Positions 33,801 to 48,800 of a stretch of DNA of 64,000 bases are shown here, piece after piece. This DNA comes from Acanthaster planci (Eukaryota; Echinodermata; Asteroidea; Valvatida; Acanthasteridae). The stretch is from NCBI RefSeq assembly GCF_001949145.1, contig NW_019091660.1, forward strand, positions 109,106-173,105. The letters are read 5' to 3'. Both the position numbers and the translations under genes were made by a program. Under the pieces are notes generated by a model. That model was not told the DNA's origin, made no database searches, and saw only the letters and a program-made list of their open reading frames with translations. The stretch's first letter is position 1, and each line of letters begins with the position of its first letter.

Positions 33801-36800
33801 NNNNNNNNNNNNNNNNNNNNNNNNNNNNNNNNNNNNNNNNNNNNNNNNNNNNNNNNNNNNNNNNNNNNNNNNNNNNNNNNNNNNNNNNNNNNNNNNNNNN
33901 NNNNNNNNNNNNNNNNNNNNNNNNNNNNNNNNNNNNNNNNNNNNNNNNNNNNNNNNNNNNNNNNNNNNNNNNNNNNNNNNNNNNNNNNNNNNNNNNNNNN
34001 NNNNNNNNNNNNNNNNNNNNNNNNNNNNNNNNNNNNNNNNNNNNNNNNNTTCCTATACCATTATTCCGTCATCTTCATTCCTATACCAGTACATACTATG
34101 TTTTCAGAAAGTTTTACAGGGATTGCCTCGCTTTCAATTCAAAATGGCCAACTTGAAAGTATGATCACCACGTGCTGGTCAAGCTATCAATGTAATCACC
34201 ATTTCTCCAAAACTATCAAGGGGGAAACTGGGGTTTGGAGGATTTTCATTTATGTAAACTAGGGTAAAGCCCAATCAGATACAAACCTGCCATGTGGGAA
34301 AAGACAAGTGGCCCAGAGGCAGAAGAAATGTTCAATTTAAGAGGTGGGAGGAAAACCCCAGCCAAAAAAAATCCCCAGGGAGACACATGAAATCAGCCAG
34401 GGACTGAAAACCCAATCCACAGATGAGCTTAGGTGGGATTCGAACCCCTGGTCACAGAGGTGGCAGGCGAGGACAGTCTATGCAACTTTACCAACCTGAC
34501 TCCCCGATGATGAAACTTAATTCTGTGTTAATTGAAAACCTCCAAGGTACTACCCACTCACCCCTTCCTCTGATAACAGTTGAGCTGACTCTGTGTATTC
34601 TGGCTTCATCTTCTTGCAATGACCACACCCTACAAGTCACAAGAATAAGCAGTACATTTACATAATGTATGAATATGCAACAGGCACTGGGCCATAACAT
34701 TCCAAGAGGAGCACTTCAAACAAGAGCATGCAATTCATTCATGACCAAAATTGAAATCCACTCCAAAGATTTGTACACGTACCAATATGTCAAGTTCCAA
34801 TTCAAGGAATGCACCAAAATGGGCAGATGAACTTACACGGGGCGTAGAACATGACCAGCACTGATGGGTGTCCTTCCACGTAGCTGTCAAACGTTTCGTC
34901 AGTGAGGTGAATGACCTCGGACTCTTCATCACTCCACTGGGCTTCAGGTTCTGGTTCCTTGGGAGGTTGGGGACTGGTCAAAACGAATCCCCAAGGAATC
35001 GCTTAGTACATGTAGCAGTGATAAGCATCATCAATTAACAGATAACTTTTTTAGACAAGAGTGGCACAGGAAACCTGCAGACGGTAAGTCAAGTTTCGTT
35101 TTCTAAACAGCTTAACTTAAGTTTAAGGTCATCAATTCAGGAATAAATACACCTCAGACAAATAAAATAGGTATTTTGGTACAGTGCTGTGGCCAAGAAA
35201 ACATTTAGACTCTGACACAAAACTAGAAAATACTACCAGGTCACAACTCGTACAGAGTTGTGACCTGGTAGTATCACAGAAAGAAATCACTGACATTTTA
35301 TTCTTATTTGTGTCCAAATCACAAATCAAACTTTTCTATTTTGAATTTCCCATTTGCTTATCATGATGTTCTTGAGACTTAATATGGAGGTTTTCTAGTC
35401 CTCCTCCAGCAAAAATTGATCTTAATTTTCCAGTTTTTCTTGATGTTTCAATTCCATTTCATACTGACAAATGTGACAAGTGTCCATTCTATGAAATACA
35501 TTCTGGTCTTACTCTTTCATCCATTCAATGATGCCACTTTGATCTCTCTCGCCACCATAGTTAAACTTCTGTTGTCCATCCCTTGAAAAAGGAGAAATGA
35601 AAAAAAGACAAAATTATCAAGTATTTTCTTGCTCTGCTGAAATAAATATTCTCTGTCTTTCCAATCCAGCCTGTACATAACCCTGAGCTGTTAACAAACC
35701 CTTTGGCAAGTCTTGACCTCGTCATTTTGGTATTCTTCATTAACTCTGAAAAGCTCTGACTGAGGCCACGCATCAGGAATCATTTCCATTTTATTTGAGA
35801 GATTCCATTGGGATAATGTGCATTCCTATTGCATGGCACTAACATGTTATCTTGAGGCAAACTTGAATTCCTAAGTCTGACTGGTCAATTCATGGCAACA
35901 AACAGTGTGATACATCATTGTACTGCACGATTCCCATCAAACCCAGAGTACATGTAATGCAGTATTCAAAAACCTTGCATTCAGCTATTTCTATGCTAAA
36001 AGCAAAACACACAGATGCAAAATTTACTGTAAATTCAAAGGTGACGCATTTGCGCATAGGCCTCTATGACATCCTTACTGCGTGTCAAGTTTGCTTGCAG
36101 ATAAACTTGTTATCATGCTCCCATATACTACTCGGCCTTTGGCCTCGTTGTATGCGAACCACAGATGCACTATATTATTCAATGTTCCACTCAGGCTCAT
36201 GTGATAACTTACATTATTCAGGCTTCTTTAATGGTAAACAGATCAAGACTTGATTCCAAATATTAAAAGCTTCCCAAGATCAATAACTTCTAGGGAGCAA
36301 AAAATGATGCAACCAAAAACAGAATTCATAAAACTTTATTTACAACAATAAACATGAATATTAGCAATGTGTTCATGAATACATGAATGTCCATGACTAA
36401 TGTCCATGACTAATGTCCATGACTGTGCAGTTGCAACTTAAAAGGTTTCCAATTTCTTTGTGACCACTATCCAGACTTCACAATACATAGGCACTGAAAT
36501 TTGAGATTTGGACATTAATACAGCAAAAAGAATTACATCTCACAAGGCTTTGAGACATTTGATCAAATGCAAATTCTGGAAAAAAAATAAGGACTGTTCA
36601 TTAGATCCTCAGTAAAAAACAAAGCGTGACTGTGTTAGATTTCACTTTGCCTTGTACTGCTGAATGTTAATGATTAAAAGCTGATAGGCATTGAGTAAGC
36701 AAGAACTTAAACCCAAATCCTGGTGTTCCTTTCCCAAGTTCCTAATTAAATAAAGGCAGAGTTCCCTGCGGGATACTCTCAATTTAAGAGATGCTTCTAG

Positions 36801-39800
36801 TCATACCTGCAAAAACTTGAGCAAATTTGAAACTGATCAGCCAAGGTTGTCCCACTTACTCAAAATAAATGATTGTAGGGAAGCCGGTGATGTTGTAGGC
36901 TGTGCGAATCTCGTAGTTTGTAGGTAGATCAACGTCTACACCAGCTAAGACCTGAAGGGCATAGAAAATGGATTTGAAAAAACAATAAATAACACAAATA
37001 GAAATATTAAGATGTGTGAAGTTGGCAGAATCACTATACCCTAGTATACTCTAATGTGGACGAAACCTTTCAAAAATTTCAAAATGATTTTCTTAGTTCT
37101 GTTGCATCCAAAATTAAAGCCGAGTACACTGCCGGCAAACTAGTTTCCTTGCATTCTTCCACTTTTTTCTGTCCAAGATATCCTCTTACCATTATGCAGT
37201 TACTATACGGATCCAAGCTTTCAAAATTGAACGGAAGGTTTGGAGGGTGTTCCAAGATTGCAGCTACTTGAATATTACACTTCCAAACAAGACTGACTTA
37301 CATTTTTCATTACATGACAGCAGGATGCACTGATAAATCCCATTTTACCGACATGACCTCCATTGTCCTAATTACCCCCAATATCAAGTTTACCTCAGAC
37401 ACAAATCAGATTTCACAGCATCTTTTTTATCACCTTGAATCCAATACACACTGAGCTATATCAAATTACTTGGAGTTGCCTGTGCCAACTCAGATGAAGA
37501 ATTATCATAATCCAACACCAGGGGAAATTAAGAGGTACAGTCCATCAAGATTTATGCCCTGGTATCATTTTCATTTGAAGCAGCTGCTACAGCTCACTAC
37601 AACTATGCAATCCTTTTTTCTTCATTTTTACAAGCATATTAAAATCAAACCTAAAACAACGTATGGTAGGAATTTCTCTTTCTTTGTGGTGGGGGTAAAA
37701 ATCCATCAAGGACAGAAATAGATTTCTGTTCTACATGTAGTTAATTCAAAAGAATTTATTGGGAGAAAAAAAAAGGCACTGTAAAAGAATCGTTTAGGGT
37801 AAGATTTTGGCCCAAGGTCTTTTTAGTACAAGAATTATGCCCATGACTGTGCACATTCCAATCAGAAATGCACAAAACTGTAAAGATTTCTTGCCATGTT
37901 CTTGTGGGGAACCATATTTCAGACATAATTATTACAAAGTCACTTTAAACTACTATCTTCCCACTTCAGATGATATCACACCGAATCAACTGAGCCCCAA
38001 GCACGGCATGTACTGCATGCATTAATTTGTGTCTGGTAACCAGACATTAAGCTGATGCACATGTTCTAGGAAGGTCTAAATGACTTCCGGGCCGTGAGTG
38101 ATGAGAGTGTAATTAAAACACACAGTCTGGAAGAGTGAGATTGCTTTCTTTGATTTTGATACGAGGGGAAAATTGCAAAAGCAGGCAACGTCAGAGATCA
38201 CGTCGTCTGCTTGAGTAGTCTAAGAGTCTTGCATTCTGGACTGGTTTTTTAACCTCACCCTTCGCAGATTTCTCTCCATATAGTCAAGTCACCATTTTAA
38301 CATCTGCATGTACATTTTGTATTGTGGTACCAAAGTACAAGTACATGTAAGCTTGAGTTATGCCTTTGGACAGACCTATCATGTACAAGTCGATTTTTTT
38401 GTGAAGATACAATTGCAAGGTCGTTTGCATACATAAATAAAGAGTACATGCACATTGACAGGTTCAAACTAGTTTCTTTTCTTATTCCTCTAATTCTAAC
38501 GAGCTGAACCTGCCCAGCAGGCCTTGTTTGTCGTTTTATGACACATCTCTTTGGCTGTCTGTATTATCACCAGCTTTATCTAAAAACACAAGTTTCCACA
38601 TACCACCAAAAACTACAGTTTTGTCATACGTACATGTAGTTCTGTTAAAATTTATTTATCATTGTTTTTCCTTATACGGAAATTGCTGACATGTAAATTA
38701 AGGCCTTTTGAGGGAAATCTGTTGACCAAATGCACGTTTGGTAAGGGTAGACAGATTTTGCGCATTGTGATTGGCCAACGCATTGCAAACTATTGGAGGC
38801 GCACTATTGTGAATCGTCCGTATTGATGTTCACTGACCTTGCATTATTTTGTATGACAAATGAATGTTTCTTTTGAAATGAACCAAATAGAAAAAAAAAC
38901 TTTCTTTATAATAATCCTTCATAAGGTCAAATGCCACTGTTAAGAGATGTTGCTCATTATCAACTTTACCATTCCATCCCAGAAGAAATGAAATCCTACA
39001 AGACCAGTCAAAACTCTAGAGAAGAGAAGTCAAACTCACCGCAGAGTCCTTGAGTTCTTTGGCTGCGCCAGCAAATTCTGGCTTCATCTTTTTGCAATGC
39101 CCACACCCTGAGCATAATAAATCAATGAATATTAATCATTCCAATTACAAACCGACAGGTGATAAATTTTATGTGATCCACATCTTGATGGTCACAAACA
39201 ACACTCTGTTACTAAATCCATTACCACATGGCCATAAATTTCATAGAACCTGGCTAACCCACAGAGGACTGATTTGCAAGTTATTCGATGCAACCAAAAC
39301 TCGTGTGTCAAATCAATTGATTTGTGCCACATTTGAATGCTACAATATTAAGTTTTCAGACATACCCGACGTACATGTACATGTACGGTATGCATGAGTG
39401 TTGAAAGACAAATTTCAATTTTGTTACACTGTAAAAGGATGAGAGAATATACAAGGATATGTCCATGTAGCAAGAATTATTGAAGGATAATTTTTTGTAG
39501 GACTGCATGTAACTTGTAGGCCTCATTTCCATGGTTTCACAGTGTATTTTGACTGAAAAAAAATACCAAGGCAAATGTACATGTACAAGGGCACTGCTTG
39601 CTGGCCTCCTCCAATCAACTTTTCTCCCATTCAGGGACTCTCAAGACTAGATTCAGAAATCACTTCAAAAATGCAAGCAAAACATTCAAATGAAAGAAAG
39701 GTTAGCTTACATGGTGCATAAAACATCACCAAGATTGGTTTCTTCTCCTTGGACAACATTTTCTGCAGCTCCTTGGAAACCAGACACACAAAATCAGAAA

Positions 39801-42800
39801 GTAAGATGAGTTAACCTGATATGGGGGACGTCTGAAGCAGTGCAGCAGGGACCCTTTCTTTCATATACAGAAAAGTTGATGGTTCCCTTTCAATAATCTG
39901 ATCCCTAAAATAAGGAAGAGTTTAAAATCTTGCAAAAAGTTACTGTTATGAACTATAGGCCCTGAGCTTTCCAAACTGTACATGGCAGGTTCCTCAAAAT
40001 ATGGACCATTAGATGTTCAACTTTGGGAGCTCATTTTTGCAGAAGTGTACAGCAGTGAATTGATTCTCGGTGTCTGATATAATGAGGGAAGTCATGGCTG
40101 ATATCTGGAACAATGATGACCGTGTCCATCTTTCAACTTAATTGGAATTAATTAAAGTCTTGAACGTCAGCATATTTGATGGATGTGAACAACCTGTTGA
40201 AATCCTAGCCAATAAAATTTGCCGAGGAGTGATAATCCCTGCCGTTATTTTACACAGATTTATATGAGGTGAAAGGTGATAACATTTACACATATTAAAA
40301 CCATAATCACGAAATTAAAAAATACCTCTCACAATTAATTAGGTCCTGAAGTCGGCAGTCACGAATGTCATTCGATTCTGTCACTAGTGTCAAAAAATCG
40401 ACTGCAAAAAAAAAAGCGCAAAAAGCACCGCCAAATCATCATCCTTTTACGACTGGACCGATCACATTTTCTTCAAGTATATTTCCGAAAACCGCAGTCA
40501 AAAATACCGATCATGGCAATTTTGTGACTTCCGTCATTCTCTCACCGTGCCGTTAGAATAACGTTTCGCTGCACTGTGGCCTGTTTTACCTTTGACATCA
40601 ACCCAGATAGTATGCCTTCTTTTTTATTCGATATTAATGAGCCCCTCCACGGAATGGTGATGCTCCGTGATTTTTCTCTTCGGACAAAGGTTTCTCGAAA
40701 GAAAATCGGTCATTCTGAATGAAATTTGAAAAAAAAATGACTTCCGAGACATAAAATTTGATTCATGATGAAAATCTAATGCTCAGAGTTGTTATTTTTA
40801 ACTTAATTTTCAGCGGGGGTATCTCCAAAATAAGCAGCAAAATGAACATTACGCATGGAATGTTCGAGCACTACATGTGACAGCATTTTCGGCATTCTCG
40901 TACATCATGCATTTTTGTCAAAATTTTCGAACATCATCAAAATTCTGTCAAATATGACGTTTGCAACGAACATATTGTACTCGTTACACATTTTTGATGC
41001 AGCCAAACTTAAAGATAATTTTCAGTGGTTGAAAGGTATAAGACCTGGCAAATATGTTGGTATAGTGAGAGTGATTATCAACGGTAAGAGAATGAAGAGA
41101 GCCAATCTTTTCTCATCATTTTCTGTCGATTTGTGCTCTTTTTTTTAATGGCTTATATTTTTTTAAAGTTATTTCTTAGGTGCTTTAAAATACATCAGTT
41201 GAAAAATATATTGAATTCTCCTTCTTGTTGAGAGAAGTTTTGAAATCAAGTCCTCTGGTGTAAACACTTTGACGTAAAACTTTAAATGAATTCAACTCCA
41301 TTTGATTTGCACTGGTAGCCAACCAAATGTCCACCATAAGTACATATTATGCCTAATTATCCCCATATAATCATTTTTATAAATCTGAAGGTGCTAATTT
41401 GTATTTTTCTTGATCAAAGTCACTCTTTTACAAGTTTTGAAAAATGACATTTGGGGTTGCATTTTGGTCCATTTTATGAAGACCATGCCACATGTACATG
41501 TCACACTCTTCTTTTTCACAGAATAAACAATGAAATTGAACAGCTTGATAATCAAACCCTTCAATCTTTTCCCCCAAGATAAACAAAACTGTAACTGTAG
41601 AAGTGCTCATTGGTAATTGAGCATAATATTTGAATGGGTAATAGACCCTTGTGTGTATGTTGAATGTCAAGTGAAACTGCCATATTATGTCTGACAGTAA
41701 CTTATACCATGCCAGCAATAAATGCACTTCGGGATACTCCTCTTGAACTTCTAAGCTTTATTCATTAGTGTTAGGATCAAGACTCAGACCTTGGAAAAAA
41801 GGTTATCAAATGAAAGTTCAGATTCCAGTCAGGCCCAAAGGACATGAGAAAACACTTCCATGCTCATTTTTTTTTTAGTGTTTTAGTGTTTAAATGGGAG
41901 TCATAAATCATCATTTTTAAAGGAAAAAGTTGAAGTGTTGCCAAAATAATATCGATAAGGTCTCACTTTCACCTGAAGGTTTACCAGAAGAAATGCACCG
42001 TTATTCTTTCATTACACAATTCTCTTTAATAAAATGTTATTTGACTTGCGTACATTGTACAAATACCCAAATAAAGTCCCTGAAAATTCTCATAAATGAT
42101 ACAAAGTGAAGAGATGTTCAAGAGCACCTCTAAGGAAACCATGTTTTCTCTGATTTTATCTGTTCAAATAAAAATGGAAGTATCCAGATTGCCAAAAAAT
42201 GCATGTAGCCATTGTATGCAGCCATTGTTTGGCATGCACAAGGGCTTATCCACTACAAACACAGGGCAAAGGTTCCCCTCGTTTTTTCTGTTTTCTCCTC
42301 AATGACGCAATCTACATTGAGAATTCGCATCTTGGCATGAACAGAAAAAAACCTTTTTAGCTGGTTATACTTGAGCTCTGAAAACGAATGACACTGCGTT
42401 CAATTTGGATGCTTCCATATTTATTTGAAGATATAAAATGCAGTGCATACGATCCTCTACCCACGATGCATCTCTTGTACATGAATACGACAGATTTTCA
42501 TGTGAGGCCTACATGTAACTCTAATCTGCTGCAAGGAAGCACCATATTTATCTTTCTGGACTTATTCTCTTTTTCCACCAAGCCAGAGATTTACTCAACC
42601 AAAAAATCAAGAAATACATATCCATTACAGAACTGGACAAGATGCTTCATAGGCTCTAGGCACCAAGAGCTTTGTTCATGAAGGCCCTAGGTACTCTGCT
42701 CCAGGTATCATCCCTAATTTCACAAATGAGGTTATTTGGTTGGATTCTTGCATTCCATTTTGACGCTAATAGGAAACTAGTTGGAAGCTTTTCCAAAATG

Positions 42801-45800
42801 AAAATTCAGAGCAAGACACTTAACCTTGTCAATAGTGTTTTACTTTTTTCACAAGGTATTCCATTAAGGACTCACATTTCTGCATGTCCCTGATTTTTTC
42901 TGGTAAGGACTAGGCATAGAGACTATTGGATAATCTGCCCTGCTCAATTCAATTCTACGCAAACAACAAAGAGCAGAATTTTGTGCATCTTTCTGTGACT
43001 GTTCTGTTGGTATAATCTGTAAAGAGTGTTTGTTTGTCCATTCTGTCCAGCACACTATCTTTAATCTATGTGTACACGCATCACATGTGACCCGCTCTGC
43101 AAAAAAGGGTAAACAGTTGCGCAATTCCAAAATATGTTATGGCTTGTCCTATTTGGAGAGGGCAAAATGTCTTTCAAAATGTGATTTTGAGTTTTTTCCT
43201 CTATTAGCTTGTATAACATTTATGTTTTCAGAATTTGTGACTACAAACATGGATACTGATGAATAAAGATGAAAAATGGATCATTCAGTAGGAAATTCTA
43301 CATAGCATTGTGTTTCTAAGTGCTACACTTCCTGAGCTTTTTCTCAAAAAGTGCTTTTATTGAATCCGAAAATGTGGATATACAGATGTCTAAATATCTC
43401 TGGAACGCAGTGCACTACAGGGGTCATTCATATATCAAATTGTAGCTTTTAATGTACAGAATCCAGCCATATCAAAAACTGATAACCCGAATCTAGCGAC
43501 TTATTACCCATTTTTCTAGAGCCGGTCACATATAATATGCAAGGTTCACCTACCTTTCCTGACTCAATGTGTCTGACATTGCCAGCTGTGGGATCCTCCA
43601 TCCATGGTGCGTCTTCCGTAGGATTATTCAAGAAATATATCATAGACTACAATTGGAATAACAGAAATAAAAGTGCCAAAAATTTTTTAAAACATCAATG
43701 ATAATTCAGGAAATGCAGGAATCGCAGATTATGGCTGAAACAGAATACACAAAGAAATAATTTGAAATAATAATGTTTGATGCAATGTATGTATTGTAAC
43801 AAATATCACTTTCAGCATTTCATGTCACCATTTAAAATGTACTGTTAACTTTTTAGAAATTACAATTAAATTACCTTTTTATTCTTCCTTCTGTCATAAT
43901 CTTTATTGAATTCACCCTCCCTGTTACAAAGAAAGAAGTTTATTTCAGAAAAAATTTTCCCTGATTTTAAATTGTTTTTCTATGGCTAGTATTTATGTAA
44001 TGATGTAGAAGCTTTTACAGTAGTTTTACCACGACTTAAGCCCAGATGCATATACTACAAGTCAACCATTTATATTCTCTGGAAATTTTCTTAAAGCTAC
44101 ATACATGTATCTCAGAAATTATCCATATATCACTCCAAAAAAAAATCCTTTAAACAACATCTGTGTTGTCGAGCTTCATGTTTGGGAAACATTGCTAAGC
44201 TCTGATTCAAGTCCATCTGGAAAGCTTGTGTTACAAATGATTTTAACAGATCTTACAGGGCAAGGACCAAAGTTACCTACGACAAACTTTGAAGTACAGT
44301 GCCTTTTAAAAAGAAAACCACGCATATGCTTACTGGTAGTGCTTGAGGACCACATTGCTTGGAGAGACCCTAAATTTCTTGCATAACTTCTTGGCATCAC
44401 TATAAGAAATTTAACAAACATTAAAGGCTTTATAAAGAACAATGCATCACAATTCTAAGTAAAATGAAAATCAGAAATACAAATTCAAATTCATCTTATT
44501 CAGATAAGGAGTGTGTGTTTTGTTTTTTGTCCTAAACCAAGTTTAATTCCATCATACATGTGACACAACTCTCTGCTACAACTGATAAAGGGCAAGTTTT
44601 GAGATTCAGCAAGAATGACTAATACACAGGTGTGGTCAAAGAAACGATTGAAAGAGATTTCCAGTGCAAAACTTGCCGCTAAGATGATAATAAAATCTTA
44701 CCTAAAAACTCATCACCAATCTCCGCACCTCTTTTTTTCCTTTCTTTTTTTTTCAGTGGGTTCAAAAATGTGGCAATCATCCATTTTTGAAGTCCTTGTA
44801 ACAAGCAAAAATGATGGCATCAACCTTTCTCCAAGTTCTTGATAGTGGGCAAAGACTACAAACCCCTCCCTTCTTGCATATACTTTGTGCTCTTGCAAAG
44901 GACAGAAAAGATGGATGACCCTTTAAGAGACTACAGAACTTTTTGCAAGAGTAAAAGGGTGAGCTACAGGTGGTACATGTATGTTAAAAATCACCTGCAG
45001 TCAACAGTCAGCAGAGTAGCTAGGCCCTTCATCTCCGAGGCCACATCACCGTAAACATCCATCCAGGAATTGGCATCTTTAGCTGGTTTTTAAAAGAAAT
45101 CAATGTGATGATTCTGACAAACACGGCCACATAGAAAGTACAGAAAAGGCAGAATTAAAACAGACATTATTTAGGAACAATGTACCGGTACATGTACGTG
45201 TTACTTGTTGTTTTAAATGTTTGTGTCTGTGACTGATATTCAAGAATGACCAAACAAATAATAACAATACATGTTTTGTTCTAACACTGCAAAACTTTTC
45301 CCTGAGTCATATCACGACAAAATTTCAAATATATCAGAAACAGAATTATGGCTGCAACAATGAATAATTGTCTGTATATTTATAGTACAGTGTATGCAAA
45401 ATTCTGATCTCAACTGTTCATTGATGTATACATACATGCATGTATGTATGTACATAAACAAGTTTGTCTTTGGTTGGCCACACATTTGTATAAATTACCC
45501 CAAGACATTTCTCCTGACAATTTACAAATCTGGCAGCAGTCTTGAAACTGCTGCAAAGTGACTCAAGTGAGGTATTCTTTGTACTCAACTGGAACATCTA
45601 AACCCACGCACAATGTACCTGTATGTGCACCACGTACACTGTAAAGTGCATGCACTGTAATAGTGGCCAGGATGCACAATCTGGAATCCATTCAGATGTA
45701 TACTACATATATAATGTTGGATTCCAGAGAATTAGCATTGAAGATATACCCTCTCTTCACAGTTTGTATCTAATCTACCCACAAGCCAACTGCTAGAAAT

Positions 45801-48800
45801 TGGGACTGTATTTAAGTATGATAAATGCATGTACAGTGTACATGTACATGTATCTTATGTTAACCTGTGTGCTGCTGTGCCTTGGGTTTGGGGTCAAACA
45901 ATGAATTTCTCACCACACAATGTAGGAGAAGGGACAGTCGACTCCCAACCCTCTCTAAGATGTGGGAGGATACTCTCCCAAGATCCCCACATGCACAAAA
46001 GTACAATCAGCATCAATGTAAAGATAACCTCACAAATTTATGACTGTTTGTTTTAAGAATTGTCAAAATACACAAAAGATAACTCAAAACCATTTTAAAA
46101 TTAAAATTTAAGAAAAGAGACAATGCTTCTACATGTACAATTTCTTACAAATTTTAGTTATCTCCCCAATTTGATAAGGTTAAACCTTGCTGAACACAAA
46201 TTTTAAAATAGGCAACTGCAAACTGGTGATTCCTGGATTTTAACAAATCCAAAAGTATACTAAGAGTCACAGCATCATCCAGGGATAAGAAGTAAGTTTT
46301 GAGGTGTCCGAGGTCATGTTAATGGTCTAGTGGCAGAAATGTCGCATACAAAATTTCTATGTTCACAACTGTCACTGAACACAAGCAAAAAATATGGTAT
46401 GCACTAAATAATAAAACGTTGCTTCAATTCTTTTCTACTTTATATAATGTACATGTATATGATTTTTATACTTACCCGTTTTTGAAAACAAAACCATTAC
46501 ATTATTGCGTGTTCGCAAGAGTTTCTTAAATTCCTTAATCTCATCAACAGGGATGATGTGTTGACTTCTGGGCTTCTTGGCTTCAGACAGACCAGGGAAA
46601 ACCTGAGTATAAACAAATTGTGGGCAACTTGAGTTTAGTTCATTCTTATCCCGTGACCTGTGGATGCTGTTTTCCTTTTGCTTTCATTCTAACTATTTCA
46701 GAACCTTCAAAATCCAGGAGGGACATCAGAAGAAACCAGGCCACTGCCATCTTACACACATGTTCTGTATGTGTATTGGCTTCATACATGGAATGTTGCA
46801 AAGAATATATTTACTGTACCACATGGCACATCACTGGTTTCTGCACAGTGGATTCTGAAGTCTTCAACAAGTTTCCATGCAGTTTAATACATGTAGCTCA
46901 GGCTTATTCAACATTGCGGTCTCACACCACAAAACAGTGTGTACGTTAATTTACAGTTCGGTAAAATGAAGTGTTGAAAAATGTCAAAATCACACATCCC
47001 GGGTACCTACACATACATGTACTCGTACACGAACTGTAAAGTGGGCAAATTGACCTATAATCGGCAATCGGTATTCCCCTTAATTACTGCCAACCTGGCA
47101 ATAAAAACAATGCTATATGTAAGCTCCACAATCGCATGATACATATTTTATACATGCAAACAGTGATTAAACACTCAAGTTACATCTGCTTTTCAGCGGT
47201 ACACATTGTCCAGTTTACATACATGTACACGTACATGTGTAAGCATACTGCATAAATTGGACACTGATACATACATATTCCGGTATCCCCAACTTTACCT
47301 GTATGTATGCTTTCATCGTACAGGTAGTTTACAGGTTGTTTAGCTGCCCGAAAAGGCACCTGAATAAGCCAATGCCCATGTACAAAATTTGAAGCTTTGC
47401 ATACAATTGGTAAAAGATGTGTAGCCAAAAACAAGAGTTGATACGGTTGCACTCTGCAAGGAAAGTAGAAATTCCAGGGAAATATGGATATATCCGACTG
47501 GTAGAATGACATGTGGGAAAAGCAGGTGGAAGGACATGTCATGTGGGAAAGGCAGGTGGAAGGACATGTGGGAAAGGACTTCCGACACTGCTCAATATAC
47601 TGAAACAGCACCTTGCAGAATTTCATAAGACAAACTTAGCTTTAAGCATTGGGTCAGTTACTCCCATACAAATACTAGTCCATGAAACGTGAATAATAAA
47701 TTTGAGGACTTTTGGACACTCAACGATACAAGTTTGTTTGTTTTTTAAAGTTCCCAATTAAAAACAAAAAAATTGATTTAAATTTTGGAAATCTTGTTTT
47801 CAATTTGTCTAAATCATGATTTTTAATAACTCTGGGATTTGGCATTCCCAGAAAGTTTAAAAGAACATGGCGCCCACACACACATTAATGTTCAACTTTA
47901 TTTATTTATTGGTTTATTGGAATGTCTCACGAAGTACCCTGAAAAAGGCTGAATCCTTTTATACACAGACTGGCAGGTGTCCTATAAGGTACATGTATCG
48001 CGATATCTCGTACCCTGGATGACTCATACCCAAAATTTCACATCCGGGACAACTCGTACCCAAGACATCTCGTCCCCGGGACACTTTTTACCCGGGACAA
48101 TTCTCACCCGGAAAATAAATGCAATTTTTTCCAAGTTCCAGATAATGGAGGAGAAGGTGTCACTATATCCCATTCAGACTGTTTGAAGCCTCGGAAGGGT
48201 AGAAATAATAGGAAGAAATTAAAATAATGTAGACCAGAACAATATTTACCCAAATAATGGGTTGGGTCAAGTTTTACCTGAGAAGATAGCGGGAATGCAT
48301 TTTCGTCCCTTCGAGGACTCATCAGCCGCATGATTAAAAAATGAATCCAACTGAATACAGGTATGGTTCAATACTGGGTTGCCAGAGTTGAGGGGCCAGT
48401 GTTTGAAAAGAGCATTCTTGATATCTCTGTGTTTCACATGGGGATTGTGCATACATGTAGTCGTAAAGACGAGGGGAAGTTCCATTTTGTTCTTCACTTT
48501 GTTTTTGTTGTGAATCATAGATCGTGTTTTTCCATGTTTTGTTTTCATTCTCAATTGGTTCTTATTGGTACATGTACCAAGCAACGATTTCAAACTGGCT
48601 TAGTTTTCCGGTTACACACAAAACCGACAGCTGCATTATCAGCAATCAAAAACCGCATTTGATGCTACAGTATAATTCAACTTAATGTCGCCACAAGCTA
48701 TAAACAAATGCAATTTTCTCTTGGGTTATGAGATGTCCCGGTTACGAGTTGCCCTGGATACAAGATGTCCAACATTCTCTGATAAGTGGGACCCTCCAAA

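Noticed and set aside
33151-34164. 337- and 324-residue open frames
   Set aside because: They run through the run of N at 33249-34049 and have no real sequence content.
40760-40815. ATGATGA box resembling a C/D snoRNA in a PDIA5 intron
   Set aside because: No convincing D box or terminal stem at the right distance.
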